Below, piece by piece: positions 5,297 to 13,301 of a DNA stretch of 15,920 bases. This DNA is from an uncultured Oscillospiraceae bacterium. GTDB taxonomy: Bacteria > Bacillota > Clostridia > Oscillospirales > Oscillospiraceae. Made by a program: the position numbers and the translations under genes. Below the pieces are notes generated by a model. It made no database searches. It was not told the origin of the DNA and worked only from the letters and a program-made list of their open reading frames with translations. The DNA is taken from contig CAADUV010000292.1 of assembly GCA_900752305.1 (NCBI GenBank), forward strand, positions 1 to 15,920, read 5' to 3'. The stretch's first letter is position 1; every line of letters begins with the position of its first letter.

Positions 5297-6331
5297 ATGA
5301 AAAAACAATCTAAGCTCTTGGCTCTGCTTCTGGCTTGTGCCATGACCTTGGCACTGTCCGCCTGCGGCGGCAACTCTGCCACCACCAGCACCCCCGCCGG
5401 CTCTGCCGCACCTGCCGCTTCCGGCTCCGCTGCTGCCACTGGCGACAAGACCTATACCATCGGCATCTGCCAGCTGGTCCAGCACAACGCTCTGGACGCC
5501 GCCACCAAGGGCTTCAAGGACGCTCTGACCGAGAAGCTGGGCGACAAGGTCAAGTTCGACGAACAGAACGCCGCCGGCGACTCTGCCACCTGCGCCACCA
5601 TCTGCAACCAGTTCGTTTCCAGCAAGGTGGATCTGATTATGGCCAACGCTACCCCCGCTCTGCAGGCTGCCACCGCTGCCACCAACTCCATTCCCATCCT
5701 GGGCACCTCTGTCACCGACTACGGCACTGCACTGTCCATCGCCGATTGGAAGGGCACCACTGGCACCAACGTCACCGGCACCGCTGACCTGGCTCCCCTG
5801 GACAAGCAGGCTGAGATGATCAAGACCCTGTTCCCTGACAAGAAGAACGTGGGTATCCTGTACTGCTCCGCAGAACCCAACTCCAAGTATCAGTCCACCG
5901 AGATCACCAAGTATCTGACTGACGCTGGCTACACCTGCAAGGAATACACCTTCGCCGACAGCAACGACGTAGCAGCCGTCACCAAGACCGCTTGTGACGA
6001 GAGCGATGTCCTGTATGTCCCCACCGACAACACCGCCGCTTCCTGTGCCGAATCCATCAACAACATTGCCGAACCTGCTAAGGTGCCCATCGTGGCTGGC
6101 GAATCCGGCATCTGCACTGGCTGCGGCGTAGCAACCCTCTCCATCGACTACTATGACCTGGGTGTTGTCACCGGCAACATGGCATACGAAGTCCTGGTCA
6201 ACGGCGCTGACCCCGCTACCACCGAAATTCAGTTCGCACCCAAGACCACCTATCAGTACATGGCAGATCGCTGTGAAAAGCTGGGCGTCAAGGTTCCCTC
6301 TGACTACGTGGCGATTGAAGCGGAAAAGTAA
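5297..6331 (+). CDS. ABC importer substrate-binding lipoprotein, TrpX-like (ABC_sub_bind family)
   Basis: The 344-residue precursor has a lipoprotein signal (basic start, hydrophobic 8-20, lipobox LSAC with the lipidated Cys23), then an Ala/Ser/Thr/Gly-rich linker (about 24-49), and a two-lobed periplasmic-binding fold from KTYTIGICQLVQHNALD onward. The opening IGICQLVQHNALDAA, the segment NATPALQAATAATNSIPILGTSVTD and the VGILYCSAEPNS stretch are typical of the family that includes TrpX, used for tryptophan/tyrosine-type uptake in Firmicutes. The ligand is not proven. It would be anchored outside the membrane and deliver substrate to the permease encoded downstream. An AGGAGG site precedes the ATG, and a consensus promoter lies about 80 bases upstream. 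Codon use is strongly biased, suggesting high expression. A 209-base gap with a hairpin separates it from the permease gene. Confidence 0.88.
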   Translation: MKKQSKLLALLLACAMTLALSACGGNSATTSTPAGSAAPAASGSAAATGDKTYTIGICQLVQHNALDAATKGFKDALTEKLGDKVKFDEQNAAGDSATCATICNQFVSSKVDLIMANATPALQAATAATNSIPILGTSVTDYGTALSIADWKGTTGTNVTGTADLAPLDKQAEMIKTLFPDKKNVGILYCSAEPNSKYQSTEITKYLTDAGYTCKEYTFADSNDVAAVTKTACDESDVLYVPTDNTAASCAESINNIAEPAKVPIVAGESGICTGCGVATLSIDYYDLGVVTGNMAYEVLVNGADPATTEIQFAPKTTYQYMADRCEKLGVKVPSDYVAIEAEK

Positions 6332-6425
6332 TCCAAACTCTTTCGCAAATCAAAAAAACTGCATACTTTCATCCATTTAAGTTACAGTTTTCTATCTTTT
6401 CTCTTTCCTATACACCAAAAGGATC

Positions 6426-6451
6426 GGGGTGCCATGTTCCCATGGCACCCC
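6426..6451 (+). promoter_or_regulatory. Hairpin between binding-protein and permease genes
   Basis: GGGGTGCCATG and CATGGCACCCC form a perfect 11-bp GC-rich stem with a 4-base loop. The nearest U run (TTTT) begins about 8 bases later, so it is a poor terminator. It more likely protects the upstream mRNA from 3' decay or only partly terminates, giving more binding protein than permease, as is common in importer operons. Confidence 0.55.
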
Positions 6452-6540
6452 CATGCCTGTTTTCTGACACCCTGGGTTTTCTCTTGCATTTTTATCCAGT
6501 CCTGTCACTGTTATCCTACAACTATTGAGGAGGAACCGTT

Positions 6541-7485
6541 ATGTCTTATCTTGCTTCCCTCAACCCCTTAAATTTGCTGGGCGCTATGCCTGGCAATGTG
6601 GCGCAGGGCCTGATCTGGGGTCTGATGGCCTTGGGGGTTTATATCACCTTCCGTCTGCTGGACTTCGCTGACCTGACCGTAGACGGCAGCTTCGCCACCG
6701 GCGGCGCGGTCACCGTGGTGCTCATTCTCCACGGCTGGTCTGTCCCCGCCGCCCTGCTCATCGCCATCCTGGCCGGTCTGGCTGCCGGACTCATCACCGG
6801 CCTGCTCCACACCCTCCTGGGCATCCCGCCCATCCTGGCCGGCATCCTGACCCAGATCGCCTTGTACTCCATCAACCTGAACATCATGGGCATGGCCAAC
6901 CTGGCCGTCAGCGTGGATCAGTATCCCCTGCTCCTCTCCTCCCGGAAGATCACCGCTTCCATCCTCATCGCTCTGGTGCTCATCGCCATCGTCATCTCTG
7001 CCCTCTACTGGTACTTCGGCACCGAACAGGGCAGTGCCATCCGTGCCACTGGCTGCAATCCGGCCATGAGTAAGGCACAGGGCATCAACATCAGCGTCAC
7101 CAAGGTCATCGCACTGAGCCTGTCCAACGCCCTCGTCGCTCTGTCCGGCGGCTTCATGGCACAGTATCAGGGTTTTTCCGACATCAACATGGGCCGCGGC
7201 GCCATCGTCATCGGCCTGGCCGCCGTCATCATCGGCGAGGTCATCGGAGAAGCCCTGCTGGGCAAGCACCTGAACTTCTTCGGCAAGCTGTCCTTTGTGG
7301 TCATTGGCGGCATCATCTACTACATCGTGGTGGGCATCGTCCTCTGGCTCAAGCTGCCCTCCAACGACCTGAAGCTGTTCACCGCAGTCATCGTGGCCAT
7401 CTTCCTGGCAGTCCCCTACCTCAAAGGCCAATCCAAGTCCTCCTTCAAGAAGGCGGCAAAGAAGGGAGCGCAGAACAATGCTTGA
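6541..7485 (+). CDS. ABC importer permease, TrpY-like (LivH/BPD_transp_2 family)
   Basis: This 314-residue integral membrane protein has about eight or nine hydrophobic segments. Features typical of the family are GLIWGLMALGVYITFRLLDF near the N-terminus, DLTVDGSFATGGA shortly after it, GLLHTLLGIPPILAGILTQI in the first half, and RATGCNPAMSKAQGI (the loop that contacts the ATPase) in the middle. The C-terminus is short and basic (KSSFKKAAKKG). It forms the channel of the importer with the binding lipoprotein upstream and the ATPase downstream; one permease gene implies a homodimer. A GAGGAGGA site precedes the ATG. Its last eight bases overlap the start of the ATPase gene, so the two are translationally coupled. 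Confidence 0.9.
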   Translation: MSYLASLNPLNLLGAMPGNVAQGLIWGLMALGVYITFRLLDFADLTVDGSFATGGAVTVVLILHGWSVPAALLIAILAGLAAGLITGLLHTLLGIPPILAGILTQIALYSINLNIMGMANLAVSVDQYPLLLSSRKITASILIALVLIAIVISALYWYFGTEQGSAIRATGCNPAMSKAQGINISVTKVIALSLSNALVALSGGFMAQYQGFSDINMGRGAIVIGLAAVIIGEVIGEALLGKHLNFFGKLSFVVIGGIIYYIVVGIVLWLKLPSNDLKLFTAVIVAIFLAVPYLKGQSKSSFKKAAKKGAQNNA

Positions 7486-8272
7486 TCTCATCAATGTTCA
7501 TAAGACATTCAACCCCGGCACCATCAACGAGAAGGTGGCGCTGGACGGCGTGAACCTCCACCTGGACGATGGGGATTTCTGCACCATCATCGGCGGCAAC
7601 GGCGCCGGTAAATCCACCACCCTGAACGCCGTCGCCGGCGTGTGGCCGGTGGACGAGGGCACCATCCTCATTGACGGTCAGAACGTCACCGGTGTGCCCG
7701 AACACAAGCGCGCCGCTTACCTGGGTCGTGTGTTCCAGGACCCCATGACCGGCACCGCCGCCATCCTGGGCATCGACGAAAACCTGTCGCTGGCCGCTCG
7801 CCGCGGCTCCCGCCGTGGCCTGAAGTGGGGCGTCACCAAGGCGGAACGGGAACACTATCGGGAGCTGCTGAAGGAGCTGGACCTGGGTCTGGAAGACCGT
7901 CTGACCGCCAAGGTCGGCCTGCTCTCCGGCGGCCAGCGTCAGGCGCTGACCCTGCTCATGGCCACTCTGCGCAAGCCCAAGCTGCTGTTGCTGGACGAGC
8001 ATACGGCGGCACTGGACCCCAAGACCGCGGAAAAGGTGCTGCACACCACCGACCGCATCATCCAGGAGCAGAAGCTGACCGCCATGATGGTCACTCACAA
8101 CATGAAGGACGCCATCGCCCACGGCAACCGGCTCATCATGATGCACGAAGGCAAGGTCATCCTGGACATCTCCGGCGAGGACAAGCAGAAGCTGACGGTG
8201 CCCGACCTGATGCACCAGTTCGAGCTGGTCAGCGGCGAAGAATTTGCCAACGATAAGGCCATTCTCGCCTAA
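7478..8272 (+). CDS. ABC importer ATP-binding protein, TrpZ-like
   Basis: This 264-residue nucleotide-binding subunit powers the importer. Walker A is GGNGAGKST (39-47), the Q-loop glutamine is Gln87 (VFQDP), the signature is LSGGQRQ (149-155), Walker B is LLLLDE (169-174) continuing HTAALDP, and the switch histidine is His207 (VTHN). DEHTAALDP, in place of the more common DEPTxxLD, is characteristic of this TrpZ-like branch. All catalytic residues are present. It overlaps the permease gene by eight bases and ends the operon, followed by hairpins at 8273-8298 and 8361-8395. It acts on the inner face of the membrane as a dimer. Confidence 0.92.
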   Translation: MLDLINVHKTFNPGTINEKVALDGVNLHLDDGDFCTIIGGNGAGKSTTLNAVAGVWPVDEGTILIDGQNVTGVPEHKRAAYLGRVFQDPMTGTAAILGIDENLSLAARRGSRRGLKWGVTKAEREHYRELLKELDLGLEDRLTAKVGLLSGGQRQALTLLMATLRKPKLLLLDEHTAALDPKTAEKVLHTTDRIIQEQKLTAMMVTHNMKDAIAHGNRLIMMHEGKVILDISGEDKQKLTVPDLMHQFELVSGEEFANDKAILA

Positions 8273-8298
8273 CTTCCTTTTTTCGAGAAAAAAGGAAG
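8273..8298. repeat. Perfect palindrome directly after the importer operon
   Basis: CTTCCTTTTTT and AAAAAAGGAAG form an 11-bp inverted repeat with a 4-base loop, starting one base after the ATPase stop codon. It lacks a U tract on either strand, but its own stem is A/U-rich. It may protect the mRNA end or act with the stronger terminator that follows. Confidence 0.4.
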
Positions 8299-8360
8299 CA
8301 AAAAAGCTTTACGGCGCTGCGCGATCGTTCCACGCAAGAATCTACCTCGACACAGTATAA

Positions 8361-8395
8361 AAAACTGCCTCGGAATCCGCTTCCGAGGCAGTTTT
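8361..8395. terminator. Bidirectional terminator between convergent genes
   Basis: AAAACTGCCTCGGA pairs with TCCGAGGCAGTTTT, a perfect 14-bp stem with a 7-base loop and U runs in both directions. It lies between the end of the rightward importer operon and the leftward coaBC-hydrolase operon, and would terminate both. Confidence 0.88.
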
Positions 8396-8397
8396 CT

Positions 8398-9105
8398 TTA
8401 TGCTTGATTGGTCAAAAAGCGTGTCTCCCATGCCCGCAGCTGCTGGTAATCTCCTTCCGTGTGGAACCAGTGCCGCCCGCCCTTCCGCAGGCAAAATTCG
8501 CAGTGGAACTGCTCTACAAAGTCCTCAACCGTGGCCAGGTCGGTCAGGTGATCCAGCTCGCCAAAACAGATGGTGGTAGGAGGCACCCAGAGGGTGACCG
8601 GATGCGCTTTGGCGTAGGCGTACACCGGCCAGGCGAACCGCTCGCCGTTTTCCGCCAGCACTTCCCCGTCCCGTTCTAACTGTTCCAGGGTCACGCCGCT
8701 CCACGCCATGGTCTTCTCGATGAGCTGGCACAGATCCACCACCGGCGAGGCGAACAGGCACCGTTCCAGCTCCTCCCCCGGCAGCGCCTGCATACTGAAC
8801 CAAGCGCCCATGCTGGTGGCATACAGCCCCACGGTTTTCCAGCGGCTGCGCAGGGTCTCATATACCCTTTGCAACTCCGGAATGATCTGGACGGGCGTGA
8901 ACAGCTCCGGCAAGCCCTTCCGCTCCCCGTGCTCCGGCAGGTCGATGGACACCACCTGCCAGCCGTGGGCATCCGCCACTTCTGCAAAGTCCAGCGCTTC
9001 CTCCTTGCTGCCCATCTTGCCGTGGACATAGAAGAATACCCGTTCCGACGGCGTTCCCAGCACCAATGCCGGAAGGCCGCACAGCAACTCTTTCCGCTGT
9101 TCCAT
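8398..9105 (-). CDS. Alpha/beta hydrolase, probable serine esterase, coupled to coaBC
   Basis: A 235-residue cytosolic hydrolase (numbering below counts the GTG one codon earlier as residue 1). The oxyanion-hole motif HGKMG lies at 29-33, the nucleophile elbow ATSMG with Ser99 at 97-101, the probable acid is Asp186 (GELDH) and the probable catalytic histidine is His213 (GGRHWFH). The elbow has Ala in place of the first Gly of GxSxG, which is tolerated in this superfamily. The substrate cannot be read. I place the start at the ATG at 9105, seven bases after GGAGG; a GTG one codon upstream is the alternative. Stop and start overlap as TGATG with coaBC, so it is translated from the same mRNA. 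The link to coenzyme A synthesis could be only positional. Confidence 0.82.
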   Translation of the reverse strand: MEQRKELLCGLPALVLGTPSERVFFYVHGKMGSKEEALDFAEVADAHGWQVVSIDLPEHGERKGLPELFTPVQIIPELQRVYETLRSRWKTVGLYATSMGAWFSMQALPGEELERCLFASPVVDLCQLIEKTMAWSGVTLEQLERDGEVLAENGERFAWPVYAYAKAHPVTLWVPPTTICFGELDHLTDLATVEDFVEQFHCEFCLRKGGRHWFHTEGDYQQLRAWETRFLTNQA

Positions 9106-10304
9106 CACGACTCCTCCATCCGCTTCAAAATGCTGTCCAGCAGCAGGTCGGCCGCTGCCTCTTTAGTCACCATGGGCAGCTCGTCCAATCCGTCCTTGGT
9201 GATGAGGGTCAGCAGGTTGGTGTCCACACCGAAACCCGCCCCTTCCACCTTCAGATTGTTGGCCGCGATCATGTCTACCCGCTTCTTCTCCAGCTTTTTG
9301 CGGGAGTTTTCCACCATGTTCTGGGTCTCCATGGAGAACCCGCACAAGAACTGCCCCGGCTGCCGGTGCTGTCCCAGCCAGCCCAGAATGTCCTGGGTGC
9401 GCTCCAACGGGATGGACAGGGCATCGTCGGACTTCTTCATCTTGTCCTCCGCTACCACCATCGGGCGATAATCCGCCACGGCAGCCGCTTTGATGATGAT
9501 GTCCTGCTCTGCCGCACGCGCCGTCACTGCCTCAAACATCTCTTGAGCGGACACCACGTCCACCGTCTCCACATAGGGCAGTCGCTTCAACGCCACCGGC
9601 CCGGACACCAACGTCACCTGCGCCCCACGCCGTGCCGCCGCCTGGGCGATGGCGTAGCCCATCTTGCCGCTGGAGTGGTTGGTGAGGCAGCGCACCGGAT
9701 CCAGCGCCTCCTGGGTGGGGCCAGCAGTGACCAGCACCTTTTTGCCCACCATATCCTTCTCATGAGCCAGATCGTGGAGGATGACCTGCAGCAGCGCCTC
9801 CGGCTCCGGCAGCTTCCCCTTGCCCACGGCGCCACAGGCCAGATACCCGCTGGCAGGCTCCACCACCTCCCAGCCATAGCGCCGCAGGATGTTCAGGTTG
9901 TCCTGGGTCACTGGGTTCTCGTACATCTTAGTGTTCATGGCCGGCACCACGATCTTGGGACAGTTGCAGGCCAGCACGGTGGTGGTCAGCATATCGTCCG
10001 CCAGGCCGTGCGCCAGCTTGGCGATGACGTTGGCCGTAGCCGGAGCGATCATCACCAGATCCGCCTGGTCAGCTACCGCGATGTGCTCCACCTGGAAGGA
10101 GAAATTCCGGTCAAATGTGTCCACCAGCGCCTTGTTGCCGGTCAGCGTCTCAAAGGTCACCGCCGTGATAAATTGCGTGGCGTTCTGGGTCATGAGCACC
10201 TGCACATTGCACCCCAGCTTCACCAGCGCGGAAGCCAGGTTGGGCATCTTATACGCGGCGATCCCGCCGGTGACCCCCAGCACCACCGTCTTTCCCTGTA
10301 ACAT
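9105..10304 (-). CDS. coaBC: Bifunctional phosphopantothenoylcysteine decarboxylase / phosphopantothenate-cysteine ligase
   Basis: This 399-residue enzyme catalyses two consecutive steps of coenzyme A synthesis: joining cysteine to 4'-phosphopantothenate, then decarboxylating the product to 4'-phosphopantetheine. The N-terminal FMN-binding CoaC half shows LGVTGGIAAYK (9-19), the catalytic His74 (QVEHIA), APATAN (87-92), PAMNTKMYENP (121-131) and the conserved Cys157 in ASGYLACG. The C-terminal CoaB half begins near 188 with LVTAGPTQEALDPVR and NHSSGKMGYAIA, and has KAAAVADYRP and the lysine-rich KMKK (287-290) of the ligase site. Length and domain order are normal. A promoter is seen at 10341-10369 and an AGAGGAGG site before the ATG. 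The alpha/beta hydrolase gene follows in the same operon. Confidence 0.95.
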   Translation of the reverse strand: MLQGKTVVLGVTGGIAAYKMPNLASALVKLGCNVQVLMTQNATQFITAVTFETLTGNKALVDTFDRNFSFQVEHIAVADQADLVMIAPATANVIAKLAHGLADDMLTTTVLACNCPKIVVPAMNTKMYENPVTQDNLNILRRYGWEVVEPASGYLACGAVGKGKLPEPEALLQVILHDLAHEKDMVGKKVLVTAGPTQEALDPVRCLTNHSSGKMGYAIAQAAARRGAQVTLVSGPVALKRLPYVETVDVVSAQEMFEAVTARAAEQDIIIKAAAVADYRPMVVAEDKMKKSDDALSIPLERTQDILGWLGQHRQPGQFLCGFSMETQNMVENSRKKLEKKRVDMIAANNLKVEGAGFGVDTNLLTLITKDGLDELPMVTKEAAADLLLDSILKRMEES

Positions 10305-10340
10305 AGCAGTACCTCCTCTGTCTGCATTTGGATTGGTCTT

Positions 10341-10369
10341 AGTATAGCAAATGTTCGCCGCAGCGTAAA
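10341..10369 (-). promoter_or_regulatory. coaBC promoter
   Basis: Read leftward: TTTACG, 17 bases, TATACT with TGC before the -10 (extended -10). The start point would be about 30 bases before the coaBC ATG, giving a short leader. The -35 overlaps the U tract of the terminator of the gene upstream. Confidence 0.65.
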
Positions 10370-10396
10370 GAAGGACACCTCCAAAGAGGTGTCCTT
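10366..10396 (-). terminator. Terminator of the DUF6506 / Cys-motif protein operon
   Basis: AAGGACACCTC and GAGGTGTCCTT form an 11-bp stem with a 4-base loop, 20 bases beyond the stop of the 354-residue protein. Read leftward it is followed by CTTT. The opposite strand has a TTTT as well, so it may work both ways. Confidence 0.65.
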
Positions 10397-10415
10397 TTGG
10401 TCTGCTGGGATTCGA

Positions 10416-11480
10416 TTACTTACAGCAATTCTTGCAGCCACGGGATTTCCCAGACTCGGCCACAGAACCGGAATAAATGGTCTTGGAACGAGCCAAAGAC
10501 GGGCAGCTGGTGCGCTTGTGGTACACCGAGCCGCCAGGCGTCCAGTAGACGGTTCCGCCAACGGAAGAGGTCTTGCCGTTGCCGGAGGAGTTCTCCCAGC
10601 CGCTGGAGCTGTTTTTCTTGGACTGCTGGGCTTTCTGTGCTGCTGCCTTCTCAGCCGCCGCCTTCTGATCCGCATCGTACTGCTTTTTCAGCTTTTCATA
10701 GCTTGCGTTGCCGGCTTTCAGCGTGTCGTAGTTGGTCACATAGGCCTGGCAGTCCTTGGGCAGCGCCTTGTACTGGGCGGTCAGCTGATCCAGCTGGCTC
10801 TTGCTGTTCAGGGTCACCGTGCCCAGGACTTGGATGCCCTTGATGACCGGCTCCGCCTGCTTCTGGTATTCTTCATCCAGCTTAGCCGTCTTTTTGATCT
10901 GTTTTTCTGCCTGTTTCAGGGCATCATAGTTGGTGATACGCGCCTGTACCGACTGGCTGCACTGGTCGTAGTGGGTGCGGGCGGTTTGGATGGCCTTCCG
11001 AGAGGACTCCAGGGCGGAGACCTGATAGTCCAGATCGGCCAATCCGTCGATCTCCGCCATCACGTCCTCCGCTTCCTGCTGCTCCGCCTGCTCCTGTTCG
11101 TAGGCGGTCTGTTCCACCTCTGCCTGCTCTTTCAGCTCTGCCAGGGGCTTTTGCAGTTCCTTGGCGTCCAGCTTCAAGTCACCCAGGGTAGCGTTCAGCG
11201 CCGCCCAGTCGCTGCCGGAACAGGTTTTGGCCTTCTCCGCGCATTGGACGTAGGTCAGGATGGCTTGACTGTCCTCGTAGTCCGCCAGCTCGGTCAGCAG
11301 CTCTGTCGCCTTGTCGTACTCCCCTTCTGTCACCAGCGTCACCGCCTGGTCATACTTGTCCTGATTGGACGGGGCAAAGATGGCCACCGCCACAAACAGC
11401 ACCAGGAAGCACGCCAAGACGGTCAAAAGCCGTCGCTTCCACTTCTTCCGTGGCTTGCCTTCTTGCTTTGTCAATTTCAT
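10416..11480 (-). CDS. Membrane-anchored coiled-coil protein with C-terminal Cys/His motif
   Basis: A 354-residue protein with a strongly basic start (KLTKQEGKPRKKWKRR) and one membrane segment (about 18-35), then a long outward-facing helical region. Two tetratricopeptide-like helices (about 42-85, DKYDQAVTLVTEGEYDKATELL) are followed by Glu/Gln-rich coiled coil (about 110-290), a Ser/Gly/Asn linker, and a compact C-terminal domain. That domain reads VYWTPGGSVYHKRTSC and ends SRGCKNCCK, the pattern WTPxGxxYH..C..L......G...G...C..C seen as a small tail on many Firmicute surface proteins and related to Ada-type zinc-binding modules. Cys/His spacing suggests a metal site (inference). The gene follows the DUF6506 gene by 29 bases with only a weak purine-rich ribosome site, so it is probably co-transcribed and translated at lower level. 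Function unknown. Confidence 0.8.
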   Translation of the reverse strand: MKLTKQEGKPRKKWKRRLLTVLACFLVLFVAVAIFAPSNQDKYDQAVTLVTEGEYDKATELLTELADYEDSQAILTYVQCAEKAKTCSGSDWAALNATLGDLKLDAKELQKPLAELKEQAEVEQTAYEQEQAEQQEAEDVMAEIDGLADLDYQVSALESSRKAIQTARTHYDQCSQSVQARITNYDALKQAEKQIKKTAKLDEEYQKQAEPVIKGIQVLGTVTLNSKSQLDQLTAQYKALPKDCQAYVTNYDTLKAGNASYEKLKKQYDADQKAAAEKAAAQKAQQSKKNSSSGWENSSGNGKTSSVGGTVYWTPGGSVYHKRTSCPSLARSKTIYSGSVAESGKSRGCKNCCK

Positions 11481-11509
11481 TCTTTCTTCTCTTTCTCTTT
11501 GGTCAGCGA

Positions 11510-11815
11510 TCAGCCGAACATCTCGTCGCCGCTCTTAAAGCCAAAGGCAGGATGGAAGTCGAACTTCACAGCGCCCACCGCAATGCCAGGGCCGACGGCA
11601 CGCTTGATGCGAGCGATACCCTCGTTGCCGAAGCCAGCGCACAGCTCGATGGCGGTGCAGCCCTTGGCGACCATTTCCTTTGCGATCTCTTCTGCTTCTG
11701 CGTAGGTTGCGCAGCCGACGACGTTCATGTTGATGGAGTCGCCTTCCACCACATCGCGTTCCTTAGCGGGGTTGCAGCCGGGTGCCACATAGATAAATGC
11801 ACATTCAAACTTCAT
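11510..11815 (-). CDS. DUF6506-type small protein
   Basis: A 101-residue soluble protein with no signal peptide. The pattern of an AFIYVAPGCNP start, a central NVVGCATYAEAEEIAKEMVAKGCTAIELCAGFGNEG and a glycine-rich end (VGPGIAVGAVKFD) resembles what I know as the DUF6506 family, whose function is not established. The alternating strands and helices suggest a small alpha/beta fold, and ELCAGFG could be a ligand loop. An AGGAGG site and a good promoter (11867-11895) precede it. The membrane-anchored protein gene follows 29 bases later. Family assignment is from memory of the pattern. Confidence 0.7.
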   Translation of the reverse strand: MKFECAFIYVAPGCNPAKERDVVEGDSINMNVVGCATYAEAEEIAKEMVAKGCTAIELCAGFGNEGIARIKRAVGPGIAVGAVKFDFHPAFGFKSGDEMFG

Positions 11816-11866
11816 ATTGTGTTCCTCCTATTCATGGGAAAAATGGCGTTGTGTATGCCTCTGTTT

Positions 11867-11895
11867 ACTATAGCATAGGTGCGGGATGGGGACAA
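11867..11895 (-). promoter_or_regulatory. Promoter of the DUF6506 operon
   Basis: Read leftward: TTGTCC, 17 bases, TATAGT with TGC before it (extended -10). The start point would lie about 45 bases before the ATG. The -35 region lies 15 bases beyond the greA stop, so this operon has its own promoter. Confidence 0.75.
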
Positions 11896-11910
11896 GATGG
11901 ATTTTTCTCA

Positions 11911-12414
11911 TCAGAAGGGATTGATGGGCACCGACTCGTCCTCTGCGCACTTTTCGATCTTCCGGATGACCAGCGGATAGGAACGGCTCTCGTTGACCTT
12001 CACCATCACCCGCTCCCCCACTCGGTGCCCGAACAGCGCCTGCCCCACCGGTGACTCCTTGCTGATGCGTCCCTGCAAAGCATCCTGTCGGAGCGTTGTC
12101 ACCAGCTGGAAGGTCTCCTCCTCGTCGTCCTCTTCAAAGTAGACCGTCACCTGGTCGAACAGCCCCACTTGGTTGTCCTCGGACTGGTCTTCAATCACTA
12201 CGGCAGTCTTTATCATGTTCTCCAGATAACGAATGCGCCGTTCGTTGTGATTCTTCTCCTGCTTGGCCGCTTTATATTCAAAATTTTCGCTCAGATCGCC
12301 GAACGCCCGCGCCTCCTTCACCGCTTCCAGCAGCTTGGGACGCAGGTTGATGCGTCGGTCGTCCAGTTCCTCCTGCATCTTCTCCAGGTCGGAGCGGGTC
12401 AGTTCATCATGCAT
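11911..12414 (-). CDS. greA: Transcription elongation factor GreA/GreB
   Basis: A 167-residue factor that rescues backtracked RNA polymerase by promoting cleavage of the RNA 3' end through the secondary channel. The N-terminal antiparallel coiled coil covers about 1-75, with the acidic tip in FGDLSENFEY (the Asp/Glu pair needed for cleavage). The C-terminal FKBP-like domain follows, with GRISKESPVGQALFG and VGERVMVKV. GreA is usually about 158 residues, so this is slightly long, partly through an acidic insert EEDDEEE in the C-terminal half. I use the ATG at 12414, seven bases after GGAGG, rather than the GTG one codon earlier. A TACAAT -10 lies about 30 bases upstream with a poor -35. Single-gene unit. 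Confidence 0.92.
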   Translation of the reverse strand: MHDELTRSDLEKMQEELDDRRINLRPKLLEAVKEARAFGDLSENFEYKAAKQEKNHNERRIRYLENMIKTAVVIEDQSEDNQVGLFDQVTVYFEEDDEEETFQLVTTLRQDALQGRISKESPVGQALFGHRVGERVMVKVNESRSYPLVIRKIEKCAEDESVPINPF

Positions 12415-12558
12415 CACGATGCCTCCTTTGGGTTTGCTGATCCTATTGTAACAAATCAGCGGGAAAAAATCAGGCGCTTTTCCAGCTTTTCACGGGAATA
12501 TCCCCCCAAAAACCAGAGAAACTAAGGCTGAATTGCATTTTGGAAAGGCGGCGAGAGC

Positions 12559-13257
12559 ATGAAACGGCAGAAAAAACGGCTGTGTGCCCTGCTTTGCACC
12601 ATACTACTTTTGAACACCCTGGTCCTGGGCTTCGCCCAGTCCGCCCTGGCAGCCAGCTATCGACAGGGGGACTCAGGCAGTGCCGTGACCACCATCCAGA
12701 CCAAGTTGAAGCGGTGGGGCTACTTCGACGGCCCGGTGGACGGCGTGTACGGCAGTAAGACCACCAAAGCCGTGCGTTCCTTCCAGCAGAAAAACGGCTT
12801 GACCGCAGACGGCGTGGCCGGCCCTGCCACTTTGAAAGCCCTGGGGATGGAACAGACCAGCCAGAACAGCGGCAGCAGCCAGACCGGCTCCAGCGGCGGG
12901 AACGCCAGCGGGGACGTGGCACTGCTGGCCAAAGTCATCTCGGCAGAGGCCCGCGGGGAACCCTACGACGGCCAGGTGGCCGTGGGCGCAGTCATCCTGA
13001 ACCGCATCGCCCACCCCTCCTTCCCCAACACCTTGGCCGGTGTGGTCTACGAACCGGGTGCGTTCACCTGCATGGTGGACGGCCAGATCGACCAGCCCAT
13101 CGCCTCCTCCGCCTACCAGGCGGCACGAGACGCGCTGAACGGGGCAGATCCGTCTGGGGGCGCGATCTATTATTTTAACCCGGTCACCGCTACCAGCGCT
13201 TGGATCTGGTCAAGACCGCTGTTGACCGTCATCGGGAAGCATCGGTTCTGTTCGTAA
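12559..13257 (+). CDS. sleB: SleB-type spore cortex-lytic / cell-wall hydrolase with peptidoglycan-binding domain
   Basis: This 232-residue exported hydrolase has a signal peptide (basic start, hydrophobic 8-25, likely cleavage after ALA near 31). A peptidoglycan-binding domain (about 36-96: GDSGSAVTTIQTKLKRWGYF, then FQQKNGLTADGVAGPAT) and a Ser/Gly/Asn linker (98-118) follow. The SleB/Hydrolase_2 domain (about 119-232) has the candidate catalytic Glu130 in ISAEARGEPYDGQVAVGAVI. In Bacillus SleB is a lytic transglycosylase stored in dormant spores that opens cortex peptidoglycan at germination. Here the protein could serve germination or vegetative wall turnover. A weak GAATAT / AACTA pair about 50 bases upstream could be a forespore-type promoter, but I do not rely on it. 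The product is somewhat shorter than Bacillus SleB. Confidence 0.87.
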   Translation: MKRQKKRLCALLCTILLLNTLVLGFAQSALAASYRQGDSGSAVTTIQTKLKRWGYFDGPVDGVYGSKTTKAVRSFQQKNGLTADGVAGPATLKALGMEQTSQNSGSSQTGSSGGNASGDVALLAKVISAEARGEPYDGQVAVGAVILNRIAHPSFPNTLAGVVYEPGAFTCMVDGQIDQPIASSAYQAARDALNGADPSGGAIYYFNPVTATSAWIWSRPLLTVIGKHRFCS

Positions 13258-13301
13258 ACCAGAAAAACACCTGTGGAAAATCAAGCCGCACAGCGCAAAG
13301 A

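Noticed and set aside
6568..8215. Large minus-strand frames opposite the importer permease and ATPase
   Set aside because: Both are antisense to genes with clear membrane and Walker motifs. Their translations are Gly/Asp/Gln-rich without recognisable features.
9066..10301. Long open frame (411 codons) on the + strand across coaBC
   Set aside because: It is antisense to an unambiguous coaBC with complete motifs. The translation is His/Arg/Gln-rich with no family pattern, a by-product of high GC.
10389..11705. Long open frame (438 codons) on the + strand across the Cys-motif protein and DUF6506 genes
   Set aside because: It lies antisense across two genes and the spacer between them, has Leu/Arg-rich low-complexity translation and no ribosome site; the minus-strand genes have promoters, ribosome sites and recognisable domains.
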